Source of the DNA: Pseudanabaena sp. ABRG5-3
Lineage (GTDB): Bacteria; Cyanobacteriota; Cyanobacteriia; Pseudanabaenales; Pseudanabaenaceae
Direction: 5' to 3'
Length of the DNA stretch: 64,000 nucleotides
Assembly: GCF_003967015.1 (NCBI RefSeq)
Contig: NZ_AP017560.1
Coordinates: forward strand, 2,170,001-2,234,000
Both the position numbers and the translations under genes were made by a program. Of this stretch, positions 18,511 through 26,555 are shown one piece after another. The notes under the pieces are model-generated. The model ran no database searches. It was not told the DNA's origin and saw nothing but the letters and a program-made list of their open reading frames with translations. Position 1 is the first letter of the stretch. Every line of letters starts with the position of its first letter.

Positions 18511-18660
18511 TAACATTAGTTCGGGTTAAGCTGGCAAATTTTTAAAAGCCTAAAAGTAAAAGCCTTGCTAAGCAAGGCTTTTACTTTTAGGCTTTGAGAG
18601 AGGATTTGCGTAGCAAATCCTCTCTCAAAGCCCGTTTCAAATTATCCCGAACTCGCATTA
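18511..18660. mobile_element. MITE-like element, family 1, copy B
   Basis: About 150 bp, in reverse orientation to copy A. Ends AGTTCGGGTTAAGC and (inverted) AGTTCGGGATAATTTG are imperfect terminal repeats. Internal palindromes: 18545-18595 (TAA loop) and 18591-18631 (GTA loop, TTTGCGTAGCAAA). It is located between divergent genes. Confidence 0.7.
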
Positions 18661-18825
18661 CCTAAAAAGACTGATGGAATCTCTATTAATACAGATTTAG
18701 AGAATGGCAATACCATTTTCTAAATCTGAAAAGATTGCTGGGCTTGAATTTTATCCATGTGAAACTTGATCACCCTTCACAGAATTGGGATCAGACAAGT
18801 TCTGAGAGTAATTCATTTACTAATT

Positions 18826-18856
18826 TTGGTTAAGAAATGCTTAACACTGGTACGAT
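18826..18856 (+). promoter_or_regulatory. Possible purF promoter/operator
   Basis: A TTGGTT box (18826-18831) and TACGAT (18851-18856) have 19-bp spacing, and a GTTAAG-AAATG-CTTAAC inverted repeat (18829-18845) overlaps the first. Weak evidence, by eye only. Confidence 0.25.
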
Positions 18857-18908
18857 CTAAGCATGGGCTTTTCTCCTCTACCCCACTAACGTACTGCGTA
18901 TAACTGCT

Positions 18909-20453
18909 ATGCTGCCAGACCATTCTGTTTTTGCTGATGAGATGCCTATCAAATTTCTTAATCACCACGATCTTAATGATCTAGATATCGATAATGATAC
19001 TGAGTCTAACTCTAATGATTTTAATAATATTGAGACTGATAAACCACAGGAAGCCTGTGGAGTTTTCGGGGTTCTAGCAGCCGAGGGGGATGTTGCGAAA
19101 CTTGTATATTTTGGACTATACGCCCTACAGCACCGTGGGCAAGAATCCGCAGGAATTACAGTCTATGACGATCGCGGTATGACTCATACCTATAAAGCGA
19201 TGGGATTAGTCTCACAGATTTTCAATGAGACGATTCTGTCAGAAATGAAAGGGGCTTTGGCGATCGGGCATAATCGCTACTCCACCACAGGTTCGAGTAA
19301 GGTGTGCAATGCTCAGCCTATTGTGGTAACTACTCGCCTTGGCGATTTTTCCCTTGCCCATAATGGCAACTTGGTAAATGCTACGGAACTGCGCGGCGAG
19401 CTTTCTGCTCAAGGTCATGCCCTCGAATCAACCACTGATTCCGAAGGTATCGCCTTTGCCGTCGGAGAGGCCGTAGAAGAAGGCAAAGATTGGCAAGAGG
19501 CGATCGTTACGGCTTTGCGTCGATGTCACGGAGCTTTTAGCTTAGTGATGGCAATTCCTAATGCAATTGTTGGTGCGCGAGATGCCTATGGTGTCCGCCC
19601 CCTAGTAATTGGCAAGACTCCCGATGGCTCTTATGTATTGTCGTCAGAGACCTGTGGCTTAGATATCATTGGCGCAGAATATGTGCGTGAGGTTCTCCCA
19701 GGGGAACTTGTAATTATCACAATGGAAAAAGGGATTCAATCTTTGCAATGGGAAAAATCTAACCCCAAGCTTTGTGTATTTGAGATGATCTATTTTGCAA
19801 GACCTGATAGCGTCATGCATGATGAAAGTCTTTATACCTATAGACTGCGAATTGGTCGTGAATTGGCGAAAGAAAGTTTTGTGGAAGCGGATATTGTGAT
19901 CGGTGTGCCTGATTCGGGTATTCCTGCGGCGATTGGGTTTTCCCGCGAGTCAGGGATTCCTTATGGTGAGGCTTTGATCAAAAACCGCTATGTGGGACGC
20001 ACTTTTATCCAGCCAACTCAGGCAATGCGAGAGTCTGGTATCCGCATGAAGCTGAATACGCTCAAGGATGTTTTGCAAGGTAAGCGGGTAATTGTGATCG
20101 ATGATTCGATCGTAAGAGGAACCACGAGTCGTAAAATAGTAAGAGCATTGCGTGAGGCTGGTGCAATTGAAGTACATATGCGTATTTCTTCACCGCCTGT
20201 TACTCACCCTTGTTTTTATGGTATTGATACGGACTCGCAAGATCATTTGATTGCCTCGCACAATTCTGTTGATGCGATCGCTAAGCAGATTGAGGTTGAT
20301 ACGCTTGCGTATCTCAGTCACGACGCAATGTTAAAGGCGACAGAGATTGATACCACGCATTTTTGCACGGCTTGTTTTACAGGAAAATATCCGATTGAAG
20401 TTCCTGATAAGCTCAAGCGCACCAAACTTATGCTAGAAAATACTGCACCATGA
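18909..20453 (+). CDS. purF: Amidophosphoribosyltransferase
   Basis: A 514-residue PurF, first enzyme of purine synthesis: transfers glutamine amide nitrogen to PRPP. The Ntn nucleophile is C50 in PQEACGVFGV, exposed by propeptide removal; the preceding 49 residues are Asp/Asn-rich and long for a propeptide. If translation begins at the internal ATG (M12) the propeptide is 38 residues. Glutaminase motifs LQHRGQESAGI and HNRYSTTG and the PRPP loop VIVIDDSIVRGTTSRKIV are clear, as are Cys residues (FCTACFTG) for a Fe-S cluster. It overlaps the next gene by 4 bp. Confidence 0.97.
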   Translation: MLPDHSVFADEMPIKFLNHHDLNDLDIDNDTESNSNDFNNIETDKPQEACGVFGVLAAEGDVAKLVYFGLYALQHRGQESAGITVYDDRGMTHTYKAMGLVSQIFNETILSEMKGALAIGHNRYSTTGSSKVCNAQPIVVTTRLGDFSLAHNGNLVNATELRGELSAQGHALESTTDSEGIAFAVGEAVEEGKDWQEAIVTALRRCHGAFSLVMAIPNAIVGARDAYGVRPLVIGKTPDGSYVLSSETCGLDIIGAEYVREVLPGELVIITMEKGIQSLQWEKSNPKLCVFEMIYFARPDSVMHDESLYTYRLRIGRELAKESFVEADIVIGVPDSGIPAAIGFSRESGIPYGEALIKNRYVGRTFIQPTQAMRESGIRMKLNTLKDVLQGKRVIVIDDSIVRGTTSRKIVRALREAGAIEVHMRISSPPVTHPCFYGIDTDSQDHLIASHNSVDAIAKQIEVDTLAYLSHDAMLKATEIDTTHFCTACFTGKYPIEVPDKLKRTKLMLENTAP

Positions 20454-20911
20454 CAAAGATCCTCTTTCATCTCGCATTTCCCGTTAAGGATATTCCAAGC
20501 ACTAAAGCTTTTTACATTGATGGTTTGGGCTGTCTGGCGGGACGCGAGTCAAATGACTCACTGATCATGAGTTTGTACGGACACCAGTTGGTAGCACATG
20601 TTGTTCACGATTCACTCGAAGCACAACGTGGGATTTATCCTCGTCATTTCGGCTTAGTTTTCTATTCAGAAAGTAACTGGATGGCTTTGTTAGAAAAAGT
20701 GCATGATAAGCGTCTTAAGTTTTATCAGAAACCCAAAGTTCGCTTTGTGGATACGCCTTTAGAGCATCGCACTTTTTTCTTGGCAGATAATTCAGGCAAC
20801 ATTTTAGAGTTTAAGCATTATAAGTTTGAGACAGCTATTTTTGGCGAGACTGATTTTCATGAAGTCGGTGATGCAGATTTTGCCAAACAGGTTCCTGTAG
20901 TTACGCACTAA
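20450..20911 (+). CDS. VOC superfamily protein (glyoxalase/dioxygenase-like)
   Basis: A 153-residue vicinal-oxygen-chelate fold protein: FHLAFPVKDIPSTKAFYIDGLG at the N terminus and a C-terminal module FFLADNSGNILEFKHYK with the metal-ligand Glu expected in this position. Its ATG overlaps the purF stop (ATGA), so it is translationally coupled to purF. No substrate can be assigned, and a purine-related role is speculation. Confidence 0.8.
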   Translation: MTKILFHLAFPVKDIPSTKAFYIDGLGCLAGRESNDSLIMSLYGHQLVAHVVHDSLEAQRGIYPRHFGLVFYSESNWMALLEKVHDKRLKFYQKPKVRFVDTPLEHRTFFLADNSGNILEFKHYKFETAIFGETDFHEVGDADFAKQVPVVTH

Positions 20912-21116
20912 CAAAAAAGACAACGTCCTGCGTTGTCTTTTTAAAAATATAAAAAAGGAGATGGCGATCGCCATCTCCTTTTTGCTGTGCTTTTAATTTT
21001 TGACGAAGCATTTGAAATTGCTTTCTTTTCTGTCTGTGGCGTGCTGAGCCGCCTTTACCCTTATCGTTTCTACCTTCTTTGCGCGGGGATTCCCATCGCT
21101 TTAGTCTTTGATTCAT
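20901..21116 (-). CDS. Doubtful small basic ORF (71 aa)
   Basis: The first 50 residues (MNQRLKRWESPRKEGRNDKG onward) are strongly basic and look like a nucleic-acid-binding peptide. The C-terminal portion, however, is only a read-through of the hairpins 20914-20983, and the stop overlaps the VOC gene. It may be a real small gene with a degraded 3' end, or chance. Confidence 0.3.
   Translation of the reverse strand: MNQRLKRWESPRKEGRNDKGKGGSARHRQKRKQFQMLRQKLKAQQKGDGDRHLLFYIFKKTTQDVVFFVSA
20914..20942 (+). terminator. Intrinsic terminator after purF-VOC
   Basis: AAAAAGACAACG, a 5-base loop, then CGTTGTCTTTTT. Directly follows the VOC stop and ends with a T-run: a textbook terminator. Confidence 0.85.
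20952..20983. terminator. Palindrome centred on HIP1
   Basis: A 32-bp perfect palindrome with GGAGATGGCGATCGCCATCT as core. The HIP1 octamer is the exact centre. A- and T-tracts on the two sides fit a bidirectional terminator. Confidence 0.7.
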
Positions 21117-21267
21117 TTTCTTTTACTTATGACTAAGTTTGGTTTTTCCAAATAGATATTGCTAAATATTTTGGGATAAGATGCTTTTTGCACCCTATTC
21201 TAAATATACGTTAAGCACCTTGGGAATTACTATCAATCTTTAGCATGAAAGATGTTATAGCAATTTA

Positions 21268-21300
21268 AGTTGATTCGCTCGCGTAGCGAGCGAATCAACT
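21268..21300. terminator. 15-bp palindrome over a stop codon, GTA triloop
   Basis: Arms 21268-21282 and 21286-21300; core CGCTCGCGTAGCGAGCG. The stop codon of the ArsC/Spx-like gene (21295) lies in the right arm. Confidence 0.65.
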
Positions 21301-21660
21301 ATTTGGGCTTGGCATTAACTTTTGTTTGACTTCTTCAGGATTTCTAAATCCCACAGCGATCGCGACACCGTCTTTTGCAAATAGAGGTCGCTTGAGAAGC
21401 ATGGCATCCTTGGCATAGGCTTCAATCCATTGGATATGTGACCATGTTTCCTTTTCATTACCAAGCGCTCGGTAAGATTGTCCTGAAGTATTTCGCATTG
21501 TCCTTTCCCCTAAGACATTTACCCATTCAGCGATCATGGTTCTAGATGGCGGAAAATCTTTGGTATTGATAAATTCATAGGCAAAACCTTGATTATCTAA
21601 CCAAGCGATCGCCTTTTTGCAAGTCCCACAACTGGGAATGCCATAGACTTGAATAGACAT
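21295..21660 (-). CDS. ArsC/Spx family thioredoxin-fold protein
   Basis: A 121-residue protein with the N-terminal YGIPSCGTCKKAIAWL, a CxxC redox pair (C11, C14), and RPLFAKDGVAIAVGF near the C terminus. This is the pattern of the Spx/MgsR subgroup of the ArsC family; true arsenate reductases use a CX5R loop instead. Role could be redox regulation. No arsenic genes are nearby. Confidence 0.85.
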   Translation of the reverse strand: MSIQVYGIPSCGTCKKAIAWLDNQGFAYEFINTKDFPPSRTMIAEWVNVLGERTMRNTSGQSYRALGNEKETWSHIQWIEAYAKDAMLLKRPLFAKDGVAIAVGFRNPEEVKQKLMPSPNS

Positions 21661-21698
21661 GAATTTTTTCAGCTATATAACTTATTGTTTTTCTCTAA

Positions 21699-21788
21699 CT
21701 CAGGATAATTAAAACTCAGATCTAAAACCTGCGGCACAGGGGGCGAAAATTTTAGGGTTTTATATTTAATTAAGTCTACCTACTTATA
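21699..21788. mobile_element. MITE-like remnant, family 2
   Basis: It shares AAAACCTG and GGGTTTTATATTTAATTA with the better copy at 23472-23577, as well as a right end reading CTACTTATA. The internal hairpin is decayed. Boundaries approximate. Confidence 0.5.
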
Positions 21789-21873
21789 GTAATCCTAAAT
21801 CATTTATGAAATTGTGATGATCTGTGGGAAATGTATCTTATAGAATAGCTTTCCTGCAAATTGTTTAGGATTT
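21785..21873. mobile_element. MITE-like remnant, family 3
   Basis: ATAGTAATCCTAAATCATTT at the left and AAATTGTTTAGGATTTT at the right form imperfect inverted ends. The same ends occur at 36861-36950 (TAGCARTCCTAAAT). No coding capacity. Confidence 0.5.
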
Positions 21874-21978
21874 TTGTTTGCCAATGCTAATTTAGCGTCA
21901 GTTCGACAAAAGTGGCAAATGGCTATATCGAACTTACATTAATTTCAAGGTGGTGATGCTTTGCACGGTTCCCCTAAA

Positions 21979-23163
21979 TTAACCTTGAATTGTTGTAAAG
22001 TCTGACTCGTCTCCAAAATCTCGAAGATTTGATACAGAATAACTAGGTATGGCGATCGTATTTCTATGACTGTGTAAAATTTCCTGTGCTTCAGGTGAAT
22101 TGATATGGACTAAAGCTCTCTCTACAGCCTTGCGTACTGAACGATCTGGATCTTTTAGAGATTGCGAAAGATAAAATACGGCATCATGAGTTGCGATTTC
22201 CCCCAAGGCGGCGGCGGCATCACAGCGTACATAAGCATATTCATCCTCTTTTAGGACTTTAGCCAGTAATGGTACAACTTCTTCCATCCCAATCTGCCCC
22301 AATGTGCGGGCGGCAACACTACGGGTATGACTAGAAGGATTTTTTAGCATTTGGGCAACAGGGGCGATCGCAGGAATGCCAATATTTTTTAGAGCTTGGA
22401 CAGCTTGAGACTGCACACTAATATCATTCTCGGTTAATAAGCTGGCAAGGGGATGTGCCGATAAGGGAGATTTAATCTGTCCTAAGGCCCAAGCTGCTTC
22501 AAAACGGACGGATTTACTGCCATGTTTGAGAGATTCGATCAAACTGGTAACAGCTAGAGGCGAGCTAATTTGACCGAGGGAATGCGCCGCATGGACTTTG
22601 ACAATATCATCACTGTACTTGAGGGCATCAACTAAAGGGGAGACCGCAGGCAAGCTAGCCCTTCCTAATGCTTTTGCCGCCGCCGCTTGGACTTGAATGG
22701 ATGGGTGATGTAATAGGCTGATTAAAGCACTAATTGCTTCGGTGCTACCGATCCAACTCAGGGCTGAGGCAGCCTGCCAACTTATTTGGCGCTGGGGATT
22801 TTTAGTAGCCTCAATGAGAGGGGCAATCGCTAGAGGCGATCGCAAATATCCCAAGGCGATCGCCGCTTTTTTAGAAGTGGCAACCTCATCACTTTCTAAG
22901 CGATCGAGCAATGCAGGTACAACATTTTCTCGACAGCGAATGATTTTTTGTAAGGCAATAGAAAAATGGTCAGAACGAGCTGCCGCATCAAACTCAGCGA
23001 GGATTGCTGACTCTCCCCCTAGCTCAGGAGCAGACATGATATGGCGATCTTCTGGAAGGGCATACCCCGGAGATACAGGAATCCGATAGTCTTCAAGCTT
23101 TGGTGGTGTAACTCTTGAAGTGTTAGGGATTTTGGGTGTTTGGGGTGGCTGCGGTCCATTCAT
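21979..23163 (-). CDS. HEAT-repeat protein
   Basis: About 394 residues made almost wholly of PBS-lyase-type HEAT repeats of about 31 residues from residue 85 on, for example AAIALGYLRSPLAIAPLIEA, AAKALGRASLPAVSPLVDAL and AARTLGQIGMEEVVPLLAKV. Such scaffolds mediate protein contacts, and in cyanobacteria some act in phycobilin attachment (CpcE/NblB types). This one lacks evidence for a specific partner. The frame opens at TTG 23184; ATG 23163, with AGGACA upstream, is a better start. Confidence 0.85.
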   Translation of the reverse strand: MNGPQPPQTPKIPNTSRVTPPKLEDYRIPVSPGYALPEDRHIMSAPELGGESAILAEFDAAARSDHFSIALQKIIRCRENVVPALLDRLESDEVATSKKAAIALGYLRSPLAIAPLIEATKNPQRQISWQAASALSWIGSTEAISALISLLHHPSIQVQAAAAKALGRASLPAVSPLVDALKYSDDIVKVHAAHSLGQISSPLAVTSLIESLKHGSKSVRFEAAWALGQIKSPLSAHPLASLLTENDISVQSQAVQALKNIGIPAIAPVAQMLKNPSSHTRSVAARTLGQIGMEEVVPLLAKVLKEDEYAYVRCDAAAALGEIATHDAVFYLSQSLKDPDRSVRKAVERALVHINSPEAQEILHSHRNTIAIPSYSVSNLRDFGDESDFTTIQG

Positions 23164-23184
23164 ATCGGGTGTCCTATTAAGCAA

Positions 23185-23754
23185 TTAGTACGTTGTCTAG
23201 TCCCGTTACCCATTACAACAAGCCCAAAGGTTAGCTGTATTAACATTACATTTTACGAGCAGAGCCTGCAACACTCATTATAGAAATTGCACTGGCTAAA
23301 ATCTCCACAGTTGTAAAACTTTAGCAAATCTATAGTAGTTTCCTTGTTTGTAGATATTTATTTTTTCAGAAGGTCGCACCCTTGGGGCGCTCTTTGTACA
23401 AAGCCTTGGGGGATTGCTATAGGCAAAAAGAAAAAGTGATTTCAGAAAGGTTTTGGTATCAAACTTTATTGATAAGTAGCTAGGCGTAATTAAAAGACAG
23501 AACCAAAACCTGTGGCGCACACGCAGCGTGCGCTACAGGTTTTGGGGTTTTATATTTAATTATACTCAGCTACTTATATCGATAAAATTCAATGTGCAGT
23601 AGCTCTAATAGGTTTGTTTTTTCAAGTTCCCAGCAAATTACGTTCAAAGATTAAGGATAACTATTAATATAGCGATCGCCGTCATTCTGAAATTCGATCA
23701 ATGGGATGAAAGTAAGATTGTCTATCTGCTTTAAAATTTCATGCAGTTTTTAGA
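23185..23754. other. 570-bp divergent intergenic region
   Basis: It contains the family 2 element 23472-23577; the remainder has no convincing gene. Promoters for both flanking genes should be here but are not identifiable by eye. Confidence 0.4.
23472..23577. mobile_element. MITE-like element, family 2
   Basis: About 106 bp with inverted ends ATAAGTAGCTAGGCGTAATT and ATAAGTAGCTGAGTATAATT (the latter inverted at the right). Its centre is a 20-bp-arm palindrome 23503-23544 with core GCACACGCAGCGTGCGC. Non-coding; a related remnant is at 21699. Confidence 0.65.
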
Positions 23755-23793
23755 TTGATCTTGCCAACGGCAAATATTGCTACTAGCTCACCT

Positions 23794-24783
23794 ATGAACC
23801 AACTTCTCAGCGCTTTTACTTTGTTTTTGAGTCTCCTTGTTGAAGCGATTCCATTTTTAATGATGGGAGTTTTGCTATCTGGAGCTTTGCTGATATTTGT
23901 AGATGAACGCAAACTGATTAAGATTCTACCCAAAAATCCATTTTTAGGTGCATTAGCAGGTAGCTTGCTTGGGTTTATGTTTCCTGTGTGTGAGTGTGGT
24001 AATGTGCCTGTGGCAAGGCGGTTAATCTCTCAAGGCGCACCAATATCCGTTGCAGTTAGTTTTTTGCTGGCGGCTCCGACGATTAATCCTGTAGTAATTT
24101 GGGCAACTTGGACAGCATTTCGCGATCAGCCTGAAATTGCAGTGTTAAGGGTTGTGCTTTCATTGGTGATCGCCATAATCGTGGCGATGGTATTTAGCTC
24201 TCAAAAAGATTTGCGAGCGATTTTACAACCTAATATCGCGATTGCCTTGCCTGCACCCAAAGTTAAAGCTGGTACTGTGCCTACGGGGACATTTTTCTTG
24301 GGTGAAGATCGTAGCCAGCCTTTAGATTTATCAGGCTATAACACTGAGAGTAATCAAATTATTACGAAATCTTTGCCTGATCGCTTAAATCTATTGTTAG
24401 ACAATACCCTTGCAGAAATGCGCGAATTAGGTGCAATTTTGGTGTTCGGTAGTGCAATCGCTGCCATCATTCAGGTATGGGTTCCTCGCGATATTATTCT
24501 CAATTTGGGGCAAGGACCAGTTAGCTCGATTTTGTCCATGATGATTTTGGCAGCGATCGTTTCCATTTGCTCAACGGTGGATGCCTTTTTTGCCCTGTCC
24601 TTTGCGTCAACTTTTACAGGTGGGTCTTTGCTAGCCTTTTTGGTGTTTGGGCCGACGATCGATCTCAAAGCGATCGGTTTGATCTTAACGATTTTCCAGA
24701 AACGCGCCGTTATCTATATGTTTTTAATAACCGCCCAACTCACTTTTTTAAGCTGCCTGTTTATCAATTTCCAAATTCGTTAA
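23794..24783 (+). CDS. COG0701-type permease (UPF0718/DUF318)
   Basis: A 329-residue multi-pass membrane protein with the family motif FPVCECGNVPVARRLI and SFLLAAPTINPVVI, repeated structure in the C-terminal half (SICSTVDAFFALSFA, FGPTIDLKAIGL). Members are predicted permeases of unknown substrate, and some are linked to arsenic or metal resistance. A TTG at 23755 gives 13 further residues; neither start has a clear ribosome site. The hairpin at 24791 follows the stop by 7 bp. Confidence 0.85.
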   Translation: MNQLLSAFTLFLSLLVEAIPFLMMGVLLSGALLIFVDERKLIKILPKNPFLGALAGSLLGFMFPVCECGNVPVARRLISQGAPISVAVSFLLAAPTINPVVIWATWTAFRDQPEIAVLRVVLSLVIAIIVAMVFSSQKDLRAILQPNIAIALPAPKVKAGTVPTGTFFLGEDRSQPLDLSGYNTESNQIITKSLPDRLNLLLDNTLAEMRELGAILVFGSAIAAIIQVWVPRDIILNLGQGPVSSILSMMILAAIVSICSTVDAFFALSFASTFTGGSLLAFLVFGPTIDLKAIGLILTIFQKRAVIYMFLITAQLTFLSCLFINFQIR

Positions 24784-24790
24784 ACTACTG

Positions 24791-24851
24791 AAACCCAGAA
24801 AAATATTTGAAAGCATTGCAAAGCAATGCTTTCAAATATTTTTCTGGGTTT
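24791..24851. terminator. 29-bp perfect palindrome, AAA triloop
   Basis: Arms 24791-24819 and 24823-24851 pair without mismatch, the longest in the window; tip GCATTGCAAAGCAATGC. It follows the permease stop. No T-run follows directly apart from TTTT within the right arm. Confidence 0.75.
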
Positions 24852-24856
24852 TAAGT

Positions 24857-24871
24857 CAGCGCAAAGCGCTG
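24857..24871. repeat. Short hairpin CAGCGCAAAGCGCTG
   Basis: A 6-bp stem with AAA triloop, immediately after the 61-bp palindrome and just before the next open frame. Confidence 0.45.
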
Positions 24872-24920
24872 TATGCTGATCAAAAGCTATTTCCTCCGTT
24901 ACTTAATTGAAAGGTTGCCC

Positions 24921-25982
24921 GTGTCTGTTAGTGAATCTGTGCTCGAATCTATCTCTATCGAATCTATTACCAATGAAGCTTTAAACAATATCGATCCCAC
25001 AGATTTTTCGCTGTCCTTGCCCGATCCGAATGATGAAGGTTTAGCAGAGGGGCAGTTTCTCGCAGAAGTTGATCAAGCATGGCAGGTATGCGATCGCTTT
25101 GATTTGCAAACAGATATTTGGCGCGGCAGAATTTTGCGAACTGTGCGCGATCGCGAAAAGGCAAATGGTGAAGGTCGTGGCACTGGCTTTTTGAAATGGC
25201 TACAAGAGCGTGAAATCAGTAAATCTCAAGCCTATTCATGGATTCAACTAGCGAATAGTGCGGATACACTCATGGCTGATGGTCAGCTCGATGCCGATGA
25301 TATTCGCCAGTTCAGTAAGCGCGCCTTTCTGGAAACCTCCCAAGCCTCCCCTGAAGTGCAGCAACTAATTGTCGATGCGGCTCGAAATGGAGAAAAGATT
25401 ACCCGTCGTGAGGTGCGTCAACTCTCCGATGAATGGACTGCCATGAGTTCTGACCATCTGCCTGATGATTTAAAAGAGAAGGTTGCAGCCCATACGATTC
25501 CTACGCGCTATGTGGCTCCGTTGGTGCGCGAAATTGATAAATTGCCTGAAGCTTACCAAGTACCGATCAAACAGGCGATCGCGGATGGTTCTGATCTGGA
25601 CAATATTAAACTTGTCACTGCTGATGCTCAACGGTTGACTAAATATTTATCAAATACCAGTCAAGTCCAAGCGATTACGCAGCGCTCTGTAAATATCGAT
25701 CTTGCCCTCGAAGAAGCTCTTCGCATCGGATGTCTCAAGCTTGCATCGGATCTCGTTAGCCAAGCCTCACAACTCGAACAGGCGATCGCGAAACTCTATA
25801 GCACATGGAAACGAGTCTCAATGTCTGCCGATCAGCTATATGTAGAAGCAGGTGCAAGTACTCCCAATTTAATTGATTTACTTAATTCTCTTGATTCTCT
25901 TGCTAGTCCTAATGTTGCCGTACAAATTGGGAATGATCAATCAGGGCGAACGATTCGCTTACAAATTACGGAAGAGTCTTAA
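24921..25982 (+). CDS. Conserved cyanobacterial protein, unknown function (353 aa)
   Basis: A soluble, helix-rich protein. Residues about 50-110 (FLAEVDQAWQVCDRFDLQTD, GFLKWLQEREISKSQAYSWI) resemble DUF3102-type or ParB-like helical segments, and ISKSQAYSWIQLA could be a helix-turn-helix, but a DNA-binding role is not secure. The frame can start at ATG 24873, which lies against a hairpin; GTG 24921 has AAAGG upstream and is preferred. Followed after 52 bp by a membrane protein gene. Confidence 0.7.
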   Translation: MSVSESVLESISIESITNEALNNIDPTDFSLSLPDPNDEGLAEGQFLAEVDQAWQVCDRFDLQTDIWRGRILRTVRDREKANGEGRGTGFLKWLQEREISKSQAYSWIQLANSADTLMADGQLDADDIRQFSKRAFLETSQASPEVQQLIVDAARNGEKITRREVRQLSDEWTAMSSDHLPDDLKEKVAAHTIPTRYVAPLVREIDKLPEAYQVPIKQAIADGSDLDNIKLVTADAQRLTKYLSNTSQVQAITQRSVNIDLALEEALRIGCLKLASDLVSQASQLEQAIAKLYSTWKRVSMSADQLYVEAGASTPNLIDLLNSLDSLASPNVAVQIGNDQSGRTIRLQITEES

Positions 25983-26034
25983 ACAACACCAAACTCCGTC
26001 AGAAAGGCTTACATTAAACCCAAGTGGTGAGAAT

Positions 26035-26529
26035 ATGGAAGATCAGCAAAATTTCCTTTATGAATACACTAAGTTTTGTCTAGAGCAGGCTCAGCACGGA
26101 GTTGACACTTTGGGTACTAAGCTCTCTGGTGTCATGGAAATCAGTGCTTTGTTGCTGCTTGGTTTGCGGGTTACTTCCACCTTTCAGATCTACGTCAAAC
26201 CAGAACAAGCCCATTTGTACTTCCTCTATTTGAGTCTCAAACTTTCCGCCTGTGTTGCCCTTGCGATCGCGATCGCCTTTGCAGTATTAGGACTCTATCC
26301 ACGCAAAGTTTCAACTACGGGACTCTCGCCTGAAGTCCTTATGCAAAAAGGCGAAAGCTTACAAACAGCAATTACGACGACATGGATGCAGCAAATTAGT
26401 GACCTGCAAGCCTATAAAGAAGATCGCACCGTATTTTTGCGTAAGTCAATGGTTTCATTGGGAATTGGCATTGCGATCGCAACTTTTGCGACTACTGATG
26501 CTTTTTTCATGGCAGTATCAGGTAAGTAA
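26035..26529 (+). CDS. Small membrane protein (164 aa), unknown function
   Basis: It starts MEDQQNFLYEYTKFCLEQAQ. Three hydrophobic segments: ISALLLLGLRV, FLYLSLKLSACVALAIAIAF and IGIAIATFATTDAFFM. The open frame extends upstream inside the preceding gene, but the ATG at 26035 lies at the natural boundary. It is likely co-transcribed with the genes at 24921 and 26556. No family recognised. Confidence 0.65.
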   Translation: MEDQQNFLYEYTKFCLEQAQHGVDTLGTKLSGVMEISALLLLGLRVTSTFQIYVKPEQAHLYFLYLSLKLSACVALAIAIAFAVLGLYPRKVSTTGLSPEVLMQKGESLQTAITTTWMQQISDLQAYKEDRTVFLRKSMVSLGIGIAIATFATTDAFFMAVSGK

Positions 26530-26555
26530 GATCGCCTAAGTTGGATCGATAGCCT

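Larger units (their letters stand above)
18162..18908. other. 747-bp divergent intergenic region
   Basis: It separates the starts of the membrane-protein gene and purF, so no terminator is needed here. Nevertheless it contains the 23-bp palindrome 18268-18316 and MITE copy B. A possible purF control region is noted at 18826-18856. No open frame is convincing. Confidence 0.4.
21661..21978. other. 318-bp intergenic region filled by element remnants
   Basis: It contains remnants of two MITE-like families end to end (21699-21788 and 21785-21873). The rest is AT-rich with no coding potential. Confidence 0.4.

Noticed and set aside
20901-21116. Small basic ORF as a firm gene
   Set aside because: Its C-terminal third is only translated hairpin sequence; kept at low confidence.
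25873-26034. 54-residue N-terminal extension of the 164-aa membrane protein
   Set aside because: Lies wholly inside the preceding gene in another frame; the ATG at 26035 has better context.
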